Assembly: GCA_037962975.1 (NCBI GenBank)
Contig: CM075669.1
Location: 87,464,001 to 87,528,000 of the forward strand
Reading direction: 5' to 3'
Origin: Clitoria ternatea
Taxonomy: Eukaryota; Streptophyta; Magnoliopsida; Fabales; Fabaceae
DNA length: 64,000 nt
This document shows positions 48,235 to 60,093 of the stretch, one piece after another. The notes beneath the pieces were generated by a model that worked only from the letters and a program-made list of their open reading frames with translations, ran no database searches and was not told the DNA's origin. Each line of letters opens with the position of its first letter. Position 1 is the first letter of the stretch. Made by a program: the position numbers and the translations under genes.

Positions 48235-48565
48235 CTTATGTGAATCGATTCACAATAGTGTGTAAATTGATTCAATCCTTACTATTTTAAATGTGCCTAA
48301 TTCCAGTAGTGTGTGAATCGATTCACATGAGAGGATGAATCTATTCAAATGACTCTATTTGCACAATTCATGGCATGATTTCACGCATGAATCGACTCAT
48401 ACCAGGGGTTGAATCGATTCATACTTCTCTATTTCACTATTTTTGGGCATTGGCACGCATGAATCGATTCATAAGGGATATGAATCGATTCCCACTCCTC
48501 TGTTTGTCAATTTTGGGACTTTTGGACGCATGAATCGATTCACCATATATGGGAATCGACTCAAA
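48235..48565. repeat. ATGAATCGATTCAT palindrome array in LTR B
   Basis: About ten copies or near copies, for example at 48241, 48325, 48408, 48460, 48482 and 48531. GAATCGATTC is a perfect palindrome and ATGAATCGATTCAT is a perfect 14-base one. Spacing is irregular, 20-70 bases. Confidence 0.9.
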
Positions 48566-50689
48566 GCCCTGTTATGGCCACTGTTATGCTGTTTTTCCAA
48601 CTGCTCTGTTTTCTTTGCTATTTTTGGCCCGTTTGGGCATCTTAATGACATTTTTGGCCTCCTATTTCTTCATGAAAGTTGTAGATAATTGTGTTACTAA
48701 GGTGAGAGAATTGGTCTCACATTAATTGGAGTTTTCTAACTTTCATTAGGCATAAAACACTGGACCTACTGCGTTATAAAATTTAAATTTAAGAGGGTTT
48801 TGAACCCAACTTTTTATAGTGGTCAAATTAGGACTAATAGGTGATATTTGTGACATGTCCCACTATTTTTAAGACTAAAAATGAGTTTCTCTCATGTCTT
48901 AATGTTGTAATTTGTCATGAGCTTAATAGTATCCAAAACCCTTTTATTATGTAAAAGTAAGAGATCATGTTAGGGGTGTATGATGGTGTGTCTTGGGGTG
49001 TTTCATATTAATTGAAACATGTTATGAAAACATGAATGTTCACCACCAAAGATATGATATGATGATTGATAATGAAAATTAAATGTTATGGTTGTGTGAC
49101 ACACCCTTAAATGATGATGAGACTAATAAAGGGACATTTGCATGATAATGTGTTTGTGGTAAATCGATGAATCGGAGATGATATCGATAATGTATAATGA
49201 TGGATGATGTTGTTTATCATTTCCTTGAGTAAAGGATGATTGTTATTATGAATGTTGTTGATGTTTGTGAGGCCATTGTGAATGTTGCAAGTATTGACTT
49301 GCATGTATGATATAAGTATGTTGAAATGAAATGCCACACTTAAGACTTGAAAACAATGGCTAAAACCAACAATGATAAAATCCACTAAAGGTTGTATGGT
49401 GGTGTTGGTGTTGATAATGATGATTGATGAGTGGCGTTTAGGATGCACAGTGTAAGAAATGCATTTGATTTGCATTGCATTGCATCCATGGCATATCATA
49501 CGCTGCTTATATGGAATGTTAGGGGTTCCAATAGGCGGGCCCAGTGGGAGGGCAACCCAGTGCACGGGTAAATTGTTGATATTCCCTAGTGATTCTGGGA
49601 ATCACGAAGCTACTCTTAGATTGGTGGCGAGGCACTCTATGTAGCAGGCCCAGTGGGCGGGTGGCTCTGTGATGAGCAAGTTACCTCGGTGTCCGACGAG
49701 ACACGACTCTCTCGATGTGTGTTTGGGAGAGGCCCGTAGCACTTTTGGCAAGTGAGGCCATGTTGTTGATCCACAAGTCACGGGGTGACTAGTGCTACAC
49801 ATGGGCAATAGCGGTTTGGTACTAGTAAAATATGATGTTGAGCATGCATGAATTGAGATATAAGTGTACACTTTTACTACTGCAGTAGGGGCATAGTAGC
49901 ACACCTATGCTTGACCCATAATTTGGTGTTTATTCCCACAGTCGGATCCGCATTTGTTATTGATTCCATTGTGCATATGCATTAGCCTAAGAGCATTTGC
50001 ATATAACATGGAGATATGCCAAAAGGTGATGATGATTGATGATGATTGAGATTGAGATATGATGATGATGAGATGGGTAAATGAATACCTAAAAGACAAC
50101 ATGTAAAATATGAATACAATAAAAATATATTGAATATGATGATGTTGTATATGATGGCCTAATGCGATGAAAGGCTTGTTTGTCTATGATTGATGACAAT
50201 GATGTTGGCCCATCGTGGCATTGAGAATATATGTGTATGTGATTGCTTTGCTATGAATGGATGGATGAATACATGATATGTATATTGTTGAGATGAATAG
50301 ATTATGAAGATTGTTGATGATTTTAGCAAAGCATACATGATGTTAATATGCATATGCACATAATCTCAATTTTATTCATATTCGTCATTTGAAATGTATA
50401 ACTCACTCTCCCATGTTGTCCATTTTTAGCATTGATGCAGGAGTATCATGGGATGGAGATATTTTAAAAGTAAAGCTTTGGTGAAGGTAAATAATGGTAA
50501 TGAAATGCCTTGGCCGACAGCGGATGTAAATTATTTCATTGTGAATAACGTGTATATAATGATGTGATGACTATTGATATTGGTGGATGTATTGTGAATA
50601 ATGTATAAGTGTTAATGATATATAACTTTGAGGTTGAATTGAAAGTGATCAATTATGGAATGTAAATATTGGAGATGTATGCTGTATGA

Positions 50690-50691
<2 letters not shown>

Positions 50692-50732
<41 letters not shown>
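50692..50732. repeat. (AT)n microsatellite in LTR B
   Basis: About 20 AT units. Confidence 0.95.
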
Positions 50733-50737
<5 letters not shown>

Positions 50738-51103
50738 TCTAGGCATTGCATGTTTATGATTTATGTGTAAGGTTGATTGTGGCCTATTAGGCTTGTGTTG
50801 TATATTTGAATGCTTTGTCGAGTCTTTTCTCATATCTTCATATATGGGACTAGGCATGTGCCCTGTATACATATTCTTCTTCCGCTGTAAACTCCAATTA
50901 TTTTGTATACATACATGGGCGATTTATTTTACGATCCAGATATAAATTATCAAATCTCACTCTTTGGTTTTCTGTGGTTCGAGTCTTGATGTAATCGTTG
51001 GGGTGTTTTGGAAATATTTCAAACACGAAAAATTTATTCGTATTTTTATTAAATAATTATCTTGATTACATCGGGATTCAGATACGGAGAACCAGGGGTG
51101 ACA

Positions 51104-51124
51104 GGAAGAGTATTTGCATATAGC
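51104..51124 (+). mobile_element. LTR H, last recognisable bases
   Basis: GGAAGAGTATTTGCATATAGC continues H after the B insertion (compare AGCATTTGCATATAGCATGG near 35551). Homology stops at about 51124. The last ~1.1 kb of the LTR is missing. Confidence 0.6.
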
Positions 51125-52616
51125 CTGTGATAACCAAATATATTTTACTATACTCAAGGATAACAAAATATGTAAATTAATTAATTCCATAACTAAATAT
51201 AAATGTATGTATATATATATACAAAATATAAAATGAATTATATCAAAATATACTAAACTATTATATTGAAATGACATTATATTCTAAACAATTCTCATAA
51301 ATATATTGTGCTCATTCATCCTTCAGTTCAAGTAAATCATTTGAAGTGTAATGTTGCTTCTGTGAAAGGTATTGCATATATAAAGTAAAGGATATTAATT
51401 CATTGAATTAATTATTTGATCAATAACATAATTAACATATGCTTAAAAATATAAGTAGAATATATTATGCAGTACATATATACATTAAAGGAGAAAAAAT
51501 ATGATCAATTAAATTAAAAAAGACATCTGTCAAAGAAAAAAAAGTAATGAATTTGGTTTTATGCATCTCTGATTTATGTTTTGGAATTACTACTGGCAGT
51601 AATTATATAAATACAGGGTTCAAGTTTCAAATTACACTACTGAATACTTTATAATTTTTTTAATGCAGGAGAGGATCCTGATCCATATTTTGAATACAAC
51701 TAGAAAAATAGTTTTGAATGGATGAAGTTGTTGTGTATGAAGCTAATTAGCAAATCATATTTTCATGATAAAACAAAATCAGCAAGTTATAGTTTATTAT
51801 TGAACACTGAGGATTAATGTAACAAGGAGTGAAAAAGGAAACGCCTAGTTCTTAGGATATTCTTTATACAATTTCGGCAGAGTTGAATATTCTTGTAATG
51901 AGCCAACCCATCTTTCTTCACCATCTTAGGAGATTGAGCTCACCTTTTTTATGCTTAAATATGAACTCACTAATAATGCTTAAACTCGTACTTATGAATG
52001 TCAATATCCAGCCTGCAAAATGAAATATAATTTTGGTTTCTCATTGATGAAGAGATCTCAATAGGAAGCCCAGTGCTCATCTGGACCATATGAGTGCCTG
52101 CATATATGAACCAGGCAGAACAATGAGGCCAACTGAAAAATTATGTTGGTTTCCTGAACACAACATTTATGTTGGTGATTGAAAATTTATCTTACAAAGT
52201 TTTGCAAGGCTAATTTTGTAGCTGTTTAAACTCTACAATTATATCTAAATCTATATTTTAGTTTTCTTTATTAACAAAAGTTTAGATGAGTTGGGTTCTA
52301 AGAACTCACTAAACATACCTCAAGGCTCGATGAGTAGTTATAGAGGTACTTACACATCACTCAATAACAAGATCCTTACTTTAGTGAGATTTGAACTTCA
52401 TAACCTTGTGGCCACAGGTTCAATCCATAACTAAGTGGACCAACTTTTGTTGTAAAAATTTATATTTCAACTTAAAGTGGATATATTACAACAAACAAAC
52501 ATATTGATCTATTTACTGCCACTCCAACACTTCCCGTCTATTCAGATTGAGGTATTCTTTTAGTTTGTTGCAATAAAGCTGAATTCTTCACCTCAAAAAA
52601 GAGCAAGGGAGCATAC
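51125..52616. other. AT-rich stretch without recognised gene
   Basis: No frame or known repeat recognised. In the reverse direction it lies downstream of the topoisomerase exons and should hold the last exons of that gene, but I could not find them. It may be intron, or unrelated sequence after a break. Confidence 0.4.
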
Positions 52617-53444
52617 CTGTTCAACATGTTTAGCAAGCTTTTCACTAAGTGTTTCTTTTGTAATCAAATTCTCAGAGACTTTATGCAGTAGTTCTTCATC
52701 ATCATCCCCATAACGACTCTTCTTTGATGCATGTAATTGTGTGTTTTTCAAAATATTGTATACTGCACTACTAAAATCAGGAATATACCTACCAATTGAT
52801 AGGAATCGTTTTCATTTCATTCTTGAATACAAAAAGAAAGCAAGCAAGTATCATGCAGTCGATTCATGGAATTATGAGAAACAAATAAAATTTATGCATA
52901 CTTAGATTTCGCTTCCTCTCCTGCTGCTCACGAGTCAACATCTTTTTTACAATCTTGGATTTTAATTGGACACAACACTGCTGAATAGCATACTGGAGAT
53001 TGGAGAAAAAATACATTTAGCTTACATTATGATGCTAAAATTGAAAAACTGTAAATAAAAAACATCAAACCTTGACAGCAGAAGCAATCTCAGTTATGTC
53101 ATCTCTAATGTATTCTTTACCAGTTCCTTTGAATGGAATCTTTGTGCTCACAATGCTTACAAAGACACCAATCTTATCTTGTATCTGGTTGATTTTGTAA
53201 CTGTTCCAGCTGTTAAGGTGTTTAGTAAGATATCAAAGGCTGTCGTTGCCTTGCGATGCCAGAGAATTTTGTAAAGCAATTACGGACCCTTATTCTGTCA
53301 CACCATCAAAAAATTATATAATCATGAGCAGAGCATATGGTTCAGTGTACTTACTTGATTCTTTTAAATGCGGTTCTGGTGACAATCAGCACCTTGCTCA
53401 AAAAGTAGTGGAATTCTATTGGCGAATCGAAATATATTCAGACC
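52617..53444 (-). pseudogene. TOP6B: DNA topoisomerase VI subunit B, 3' exons (fragment)
   Basis: Four exons on the minus strand, in gene order. 53355-53444 encodes RFANRIPLLFEQGAD. 53071-53209 encodes WNSYKINQIQDKIGVFVSIV, then STKIPFKGTGKEYIRDDITE. 52903-52992 encodes AIQQCCVQLKSKIVKK and REQQERKRNL. 52617-52788 encodes YIPDFSSAVYNIL, then LITKETLSEKLAKHVEQ. Topoisomerase VI B is the ATPase subunit that works with the A subunit in endoreduplication in plants. Introns have GT and AG borders. After GAD the first exon is two bases short for the expected VVTRTA reading and runs into TAA. The third and fourth exons also do not join in phase as I read them. No upstream or final exons were found. 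The identity rests on family sequence I recognise; the break is seen directly. Confidence 0.8.
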
Positions 53445-54840
53445 CTGGAAATAAAATATTATGTTAAACTAATACCATTGTTTAGGAACAGAATGAAACA
53501 TATCTTTGTAACCCCAGATCCATGACTAAGCTGAACCACCTATCTCTTTGCAACCATGGTGGCAATGAAACTTTAGCAATCCAATATAGTGAGGAGATAA
53601 GTCTTAGGCCCATGTAGTTTAAGGTTAAAGTGGGGCAACATCGCAACTGGGAGTGAGATGGCTCAGCTCAGTCATGAACCTAAGATTTGGGTTTCTAGAA
53701 TAAACTTATCATAGGAGGGGTAGGACTAGGAAGGGAAATATTTATTATTTAAAGTTAGTATTCAGAGTCTAGTGTCAGTCTTTTATATTTGTTATTTTTT
53801 TACAGTTGTAAGCCGGGCAAAGGCGCTTGCATCCTCTTAAAGAGTGGGGCTCTGGTATTGCAGGGGAATACTTTTTTCCTTATAATGTTGCCTTTTACAG
53901 TAAATAATATATATACCATATCCATTTCAAATTCTCAGTCCCTCACAGCGTAAATGTAGGGGCGGATCAGAAAGTATCTTTAGAGTTAATTGTTTTTCAC
54001 CTATAGAATTTATTACAATGTAGGACAAATTAAAAAACAAATGCAGGACAAGGAAGGCTGCTAACAGCACAAAGGAAACAAGGGAAAAAACAAACATTAT
54101 CTCTCCAAGCCCAATCCTTCTCCAAAATGTAAGAAAACATTACTACACGCATAGTAATTGAGTCCATCTCCAACTATTTCTTCCAGATAAAATGATATGT
54201 TTTAACGCATTATCTAACATAAATATCATTGGAACAAAACTTGCTTGACGTCTTTTCCACCCACACTAACACCCGCTTCCACAATGAATGGGTGGCCTTC
54301 AAAAACTTGAGCATTGTGTTTGTGCAACAATGACAGAAGAAACTAACTTAGATCATTGCGAGTTATCTATTACTAGAACAACCATGACAAATTAATGAAC
54401 AATTTATACCACCTAACCAAAGACGTTAATCCACACCGGAATATCTCAGTACAACAACCAATGCAGCAAGATAAAATTAAACACACCTCACGAGCCTTGT
54501 CAGTTTCAGAATCATCATACAGTGCAGCATCAACACGCTCCCAATCATGGAATTAAATTTGCTTTTCCCTATCTCCTCACTGCAACCACCAACTTGGCAT
54601 TTAGAAATAATTCACAAACACGCTAAAAAAAAATCCCTTCTCCACACGCACTCATTCACTTGCTCATCATTCATCAAACTTGCACTCACACACTTACATG
54701 GTAATCTCAACCACCGGAAGCTCGGATATAGATTCAGCCGAGTCAAGTGAGTTCTCCACAAGCTCTCTACATAATTTCAGAAAAAAACATGCACAAAACA
54801 AAATCCAAAAATTGCATACATATACAAATCATTTCTAAAT
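53445..54840. other. Region between the TOP6B fragment and the gag fragment
   Basis: No confident gene. On the minus strand near 54553-54488 a short exon-like stretch reads WERVDAALYDDSETDKARE with a GAG|GTGTGT donor. I cannot assign it. The right edge, ...AATATGACA at 54846, looks like an LTR end followed by a primer site, so part of this stretch may be the LTR of the next element, but I could not find its start. Confidence 0.35.
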
Positions 54841-55990
54841 ATGACAATTGGTATCAGTTGGCTTGGGACAGTTGGGATAATGGTGACAACTAAGGAACTT
54901 GAAACTCGAATGGAGTCTTTGGAGAAGACGTTTGTAGACGACATTAGATTCGTTGCAGCAGACGTTAGAAAGTCTTGTTTCCTCCATAACATCATTAAAA
55001 GGGGACAAGAATATCGTGATACATGAAGATGGCATAGGAGAAACACCATATTCAGGTCAACCAGCAATCGAACACGCGAAAATCCAATTTCCCATGTTCG
55101 ATGGTACTAGGCTGAATAGTTTTTTAAATTAGAAAATACACCACAGACACAATGTGGACGGTTATTGATGCTATCCATGGATGGCAAAGCATTCGCATGG
55201 CAAAGATATTACATGCAACAACCCAGCTTCAAGGATAAATCTTGGGAACAAATTCTCTGAGATGTGGCATATCGGTTTGATGGCAGTGCATTTGATGATC
55301 CTGTTGTTGAGTTGTCAAGATTAAACAAGGAGATTTAGGTGAATATTTGAAAATTTATGATTCTCTCTTGGCACGTGTAGCTGTCTCAAAATCCATGGCA
55401 TTAAGTTTCTTTTTGTCTAGATTGAAAATTGAATTGAAAAAATCAGTAAGGGTCCACAAACCACACTCTTTGCAAGAGGCTGTGCATATTGCAAGACTCC
55501 AGGAAGAAATCCTTAAAGAAATGGAAAAGAAGATGCAACAAAGAAAGATTGGTAGTCTTGAAACACAAACAGTACATGCAGTCCGGGACAGCACCTGCTA
55601 GTTCACAAATGAGCCAGCCCATCACAAGTCTCCACTAGAACCATCCTTCAACTTCAAATTCTTCACCAACAAAGGAAGCTTCTAAGGTACACACATCAAT
55701 GTCTATTTCCACGAAGAAAGTTAGTGACAAAATTGCTAAGGGATTGTGTAGATTCTATAGGGATAAATGGGATAAACCCATAGGATGAAATATAAAGTAT
55801 GGGGTAAACTGAATGCCATTTTCTCTGCTCAAGAAGAAAGAGATGAGGTTCTAGTTCAAGACATTGATTATGAGGAGGAACAAGCATTAGTGGACAGTAG
55901 TCTAGCAATGATTCAAGAAGAAGTTACATAGTTACAAGAACAATATGTAGATTTTGAGTGGAAAGCGGTATAAAGAACTTGGGGAGAACA
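54841..55990 (+). pseudogene. Decayed Ty3/gypsy gag with primer site
   Basis: TGGTATCAG at 54849-54857 follows ...TATGACA, as a primer site follows an LTR. The gag region then reads in pieces: KELETRMESLEKTFVDDIRF near 54890, a MDGKAFAWQRYY stretch near 55170 matching the family's 'MEGEAxxWF' block, a DVAYRFDGSAFDDP stretch near 55261, and the longest piece from 55334 (KQGDLGEYLKIYDSLLARV, LQEAVHIARLQEE) to 55601. At least two shifts and several stops are present. No protease, RT or integrase follows before solo LTR C at 56093. Confidence 0.7.
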
Positions 55991-58209
55991 AATTTTACAC
56001 CTAAGATAGAGTAGTATAAATAGATGTGATTCTAGAGCAGCAGGAAACAGCAACATACAACAAATTTGATACCTAAGATAGATAATGATAAGTATAACAT
56101 CCTGAATTTTATAAAAATGATTAAATATGATAAATAAATATTAAATAATTATAAATGGGTGAATAAGTATCCCAAAAATATTGAAATAATTAAATTGAGA
56201 TTTATGAGGATTATTTATAATTTATTGAGATTTTAGGAGTTAAAATTTTACCCGGTTAAAATATGGGTGTTAGACCAAGTATCTCCTAATGAGATGCTGT
56301 TGGTCAGGGCTGTTAAGAATATTATTGGGAATCTGAATATATCTTTGGAATAATTTTTGGATGAAGTATTGAGCCTGAACAGAGATCATGTTTATTATAA
56401 AACGGAGAAACTTTAATGAAGAGTTAAGATTTTAAAACAAAATCCCTCTCTTTTCTCTCATTTTCACGATGCACTCTTTATGGGCAAACACATTTGCTTT
56501 CTTCTTCTTCCTCACTTCTCCTCTTCATCTTCTTCTCCTCTCAAAAACCATAAATGGTGGTGTGCCTTCTCCCCCCATTTCATTTTCTTCATGGGACAAG
56601 AAGGAGACTTGGATTATTGAAGCTCACCTCTCCTCCTCCTTCTCTTATTTTCGTGTTCACCTTGGGGCTCTTGTGGGAGGTATGATTTTTGAACACCCAT
56701 GGCTATTGTTTATGGTTTTTGAGTCATTGAAGTATTATAATGGGAGATTAGGTGTTGTTTGGTGGATAATGGTATATAGAACCAAACCCTAGCCTATAAA
56801 ACCATTGGGGATTATTGTTATGGTTGATAAGGGTTTGTATGATATGTTGCTAGTTTTTGGGTGCTTGAAATGAAGCTTATAAATGGTTTAAATTAATGAT
56901 TGGATTTTTTATGGAAACCCTAGGAATTGAGATTTTGGGGCTTTGGGAAATCCTTAAGAAAATTGTGAGTTATTAATGTTGGAGTGGTTATATATATATG
57001 AATGAATTTTTGAATGAGTAATATTGATTGTCGATGTTGAGATATTGTTAGGAGAGACTTGAACAATAAGGATGATGATTAATAAATTTTAAAGAATCCA
57101 AATCCTAAGATTTAAGAATGTGTATATGGTGACTAAAGGAATTTAGTTATGAGAAATGGATATTAGGTACCCAATGTTAAGTGTTGATTTGTATGATGAT
57201 GATTGATGGTGAAAATGATAGAAAACCATTGATGATAAAACATATAGATAGGTGTTGTTATGATATGAAACAATGAATATGAGCACCAAAACCATGGTGA
57301 ATGTGAGGGATTGGTGAAATAAGCATGTGTCTTGATGAGGTCTTAGACCGTCTTGTATTCCATATGAAATTGTTGGTGGATGATGGTTTGCAAGGAGCTA
57401 AGAGGCTTATGATGAATTTGAATGGCAAACGAATAGTTTAAGTGATGGTGGAAGAGATGTTGATATTGTTGGGTATGGTTAGCCCTTTAAGCTCTAGAGA
57501 ATCTTGGTTTTGAGAAAGGAATTCCTAAAGCCTAACACAATGGCATAAATTGGTGTTTTGACAAGTTTAGAACTTGTTCACAAGCCTTACAAAATGTAAA
57601 TCATTATTTAGAACTTATGAGGAATGCCTTGAGATGGTTTATTGATTGTATGAATGCATATGTATGTAATATGTAGATTGTGTTCTCGATTATATAGCGG
57701 AGCATTCGAAGCGTGCATTTGGTTATGGTTCTTCTCTCGAGGTAGAAGAGGAGTTTACATTCAAATTACATGAGTAGAATGATAGTGATTATTGTATGTG
57801 ATTAGTACTCATGCCTGCCTTGCTATGTAGATATTGAAATAATGTGAATGGCAATTTATTGATTATCGAGAATGATATATATGAATATATGTTGATAATG
57901 AATGGTTAGTTATCCCTTTTGTTGGACATGGGTAAATTGTTGATATAGATCCATAAATGGATAAATTACTTAGAATGTGGGAACATGTTTATGGTGATTA
58001 TGTATGATGGCATGTTTGGTGTTGAAGGTAAATGTTTGAGACCCTTCTCCATGTAATTAATAAGTTGAGAATAAAATTGAGGTATATGGCCTATTAACTC
58101 AAGTCCTAAATACATGGATTAATGTAGGAGAAATGTTAGTTTAAGCCAATTTTGTATAAGATAGATATTGGTGTGTTCTGTGTGTGAAAACCCTAAGTTA
58201 TTCACATAA

Positions 58210-58745
58210 ACTGGTGTTCTCGCTCAAGCGAGAGTCCCCTGTATCAGGGGAGTGGCCTCTGGCCCAATTTCGCTCAGGCAAGCAGGAGTCTCGCACAAGC
58301 GAGATGCGTGCAAAATCGAGGAGTGAGCTACTGGACGAATCTCGCTCAAGCAGGTGTGTCCGTGCTTGAGCGATCAAGGTGGAAAGTGGTTCTGAGTAGA
58401 TTTCGCTTAAGCGAGTAATGAGGGAAGCTGGATCTCACTCAAGCGAGCCAGCCTTGAAGAGGTACTGGATGTTTTTTGCCCAAGCGAGCGTGGGTCGCTT
58501 GAGCGAGCACGATGGCTCTGATACTAAAACCCTACTCGCTCGAGCGAGTGGCCAGTTGAAGGGAGTCTCGCTCAAGCAAGCGTATGAGGAAAACATCACT
58601 GGAGGAATCTCGCTCGAGCGAGAGTGGCTCGCTCAAGCGAGATCGGGGCCTGACACTTAAAAACTCCTTCACCCAAGGGGAAATTAGGGGCGCTCAAGTG
58701 ACCCACCTCTATCTCACTCAAGCGAGTGTGGGTCTCGCTTGCGAG
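58210..58745. repeat. CTCGCTCAAGCGAG dyad-word array in LTR C
   Basis: About 15 copies or variants: CGCTCAAGCGAGAG, CGCACAAGCGAGAT, CACTCAAGCGAG, CGCTTGAGCGAGCA, CGCTCGAGCGAG and so on. The blocks GAGTCCCCTG and GGCCTCTGGCCCAATTT beside the words are shared with D. Confidence 0.9.
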
Positions 58746-58894
58746 TTCCCCAATTTTGAAACTTTGTTTTCTTTCTTTTATTTTACTTCTACCAAGCCCC
58801 TTCCTAGTATTAAAAGCTGAGGAAAATAAGTTGGGGGTATACAATGATGATCTTTTGGGTGGTATTCTATAGTGATTGAGGTATTGGAAACCTT

Positions 58895-58912
58895 ATATAT
58901 ATATATATATAT
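58895..58912. repeat. (AT)n microsatellite
   Basis: About nine AT units. Confidence 0.9.
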
Positions 58913-59671
58913 GCCAAAGGCATGATATGAACACATGAATATTCCATCATCAATGATATATTATGGAGATTGATAATGGAGAGTATAGGATGTGGAAAGT
59001 AAAGCACACCCTTGAATGATGATGGGGCTGTTAGAGGAATAATGGCATGGCAATATAAATGTTAGGAATTATAGTGTAGGAGACCATGTCTAGGGTATGC
59101 TTATGGTGATGTCTATGATTGGTAAATGTAAGCCTTGAATGTTATGATTAATTATGGATCACCACAATACGAGTTGATAATTGATGATGATGAATGAGTT
59201 AATTATGGAAAATAAACATACCTTGAATATTATCAAAGGATTGATGTATATCCTAGATGTTTTTGTATTTGATGCAAGTTGAGCTTGCTATGATACATCA
59301 AAATTATGATTGATGAGAGGATATTAATGACGAACAGAAATATAGTTGTTGTGGGCATATGTATATTGCCACTCATATTGGATGATGAATATGACTTGAT
59401 TGATTTCCAAGTGTGGATTAATGTTATGATGCTTGCTATGCTTCTTTATTTCCATGCGTGGATTGATATGAAATGACATTGTAGTCATTACGATGCCAAG
59501 TATGTGAATAAAATGCCTTGAGGGGGCTTTGTAAATGATTGTATGTTATTAATTGAAAATGTTGAATTAAAATATATCCCTATATGAAAGGGTGAGATAT
59601 CCTTGCGAGGTTAAGATTGGCATATGCATCATTGTATTGTTGCATTCATGGCATGGCATAGGATTGATTAT

Positions 59672-60093
59672 GTGGTTGCGATCACAATGATGAAAGATCC
59701 TGTGGGATTCTATGAAGGGAGTACCCCTTGCGAGGTGGGAAACCAACGTGATGATGATATGATCTTGAGCCGGTGGTTGTGATCACCTGGTTGTTAAAAT
59801 GAAAGGCCCTACGGGGACCATTGTGGATGAATACCCGTGGTTGCGATCACGAGGAGGGAGTACCCCTTGCGAGGCGGGAAACCATTATGAAATGATTGAA
59901 ATGTGGTTGCGATCACAATGAAACATCCTGCGGGATTGTATGATGATAAGCCAGTGGTTGCGATCACTTGGTACTTGAAATGAAAAGGGCTTGTGAGTTC
60001 CTATGATGTCCCGTGGTTGCTATCACGAGGAGGGAGTACCCCTTGCGAGGCGGGAAACCAATATGATGATGATTATAAGTGGTTGCGATCACT
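59672..60093 (+). repeat. GTGGTTGCGATCAC array in LTR C
   Basis: Seven copies of GTGGTTGCGATCAC or one-base variants. Between them GAGTACCCCTTGCGAGG, then GGGAAACCA, occurs three times. Spacing is irregular. B and D have CCCAGTGGG-type repeats in the matching region instead. Confidence 0.9.

Larger units (their letters stand above)
46394..51103 (+). mobile_element. Solo LTR B (family 1), inserted in H
   Basis: Exact duplication GGAAG (46389-46393 and 51104-51108). Starts TGTAACATCCCGAATTTT and ends CAGGGGTGACA. TATA-like TATTATAAAATGG at 46693, then a CTTCTTCTTC leader, donor GAG|GTAAGT (GT at 46973), a 50-nt island 47570-47619 (preceded by TTCCAG, followed by GTAGGAG), and acceptor TGATGCAG ending 50440. 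It holds GAATCGATTC palindromes where C and D hold CTCGCTCAAGCGAG words. It is 4710 bp and non-coding. Confidence 0.9.

Noticed and set aside
49107..49565. 152-codon minus-strand frame in LTR B
   Set aside because: LTR sequence; D gives a similar His/Ile-rich shadow in the same place, with a different frame structure.
20438..51103. First reading of the TGTAACACCC-ended elements as Mutator-like transposons
   Set aside because: Duplications are 5 bp, not 9, ends are TG...CA, and the primer site beside one family member shows these are LTRs.
54547..54750. 67-codon + strand frame
   Set aside because: No motif, and it overlaps a better exon-like stretch on the minus strand that I also cannot assign.
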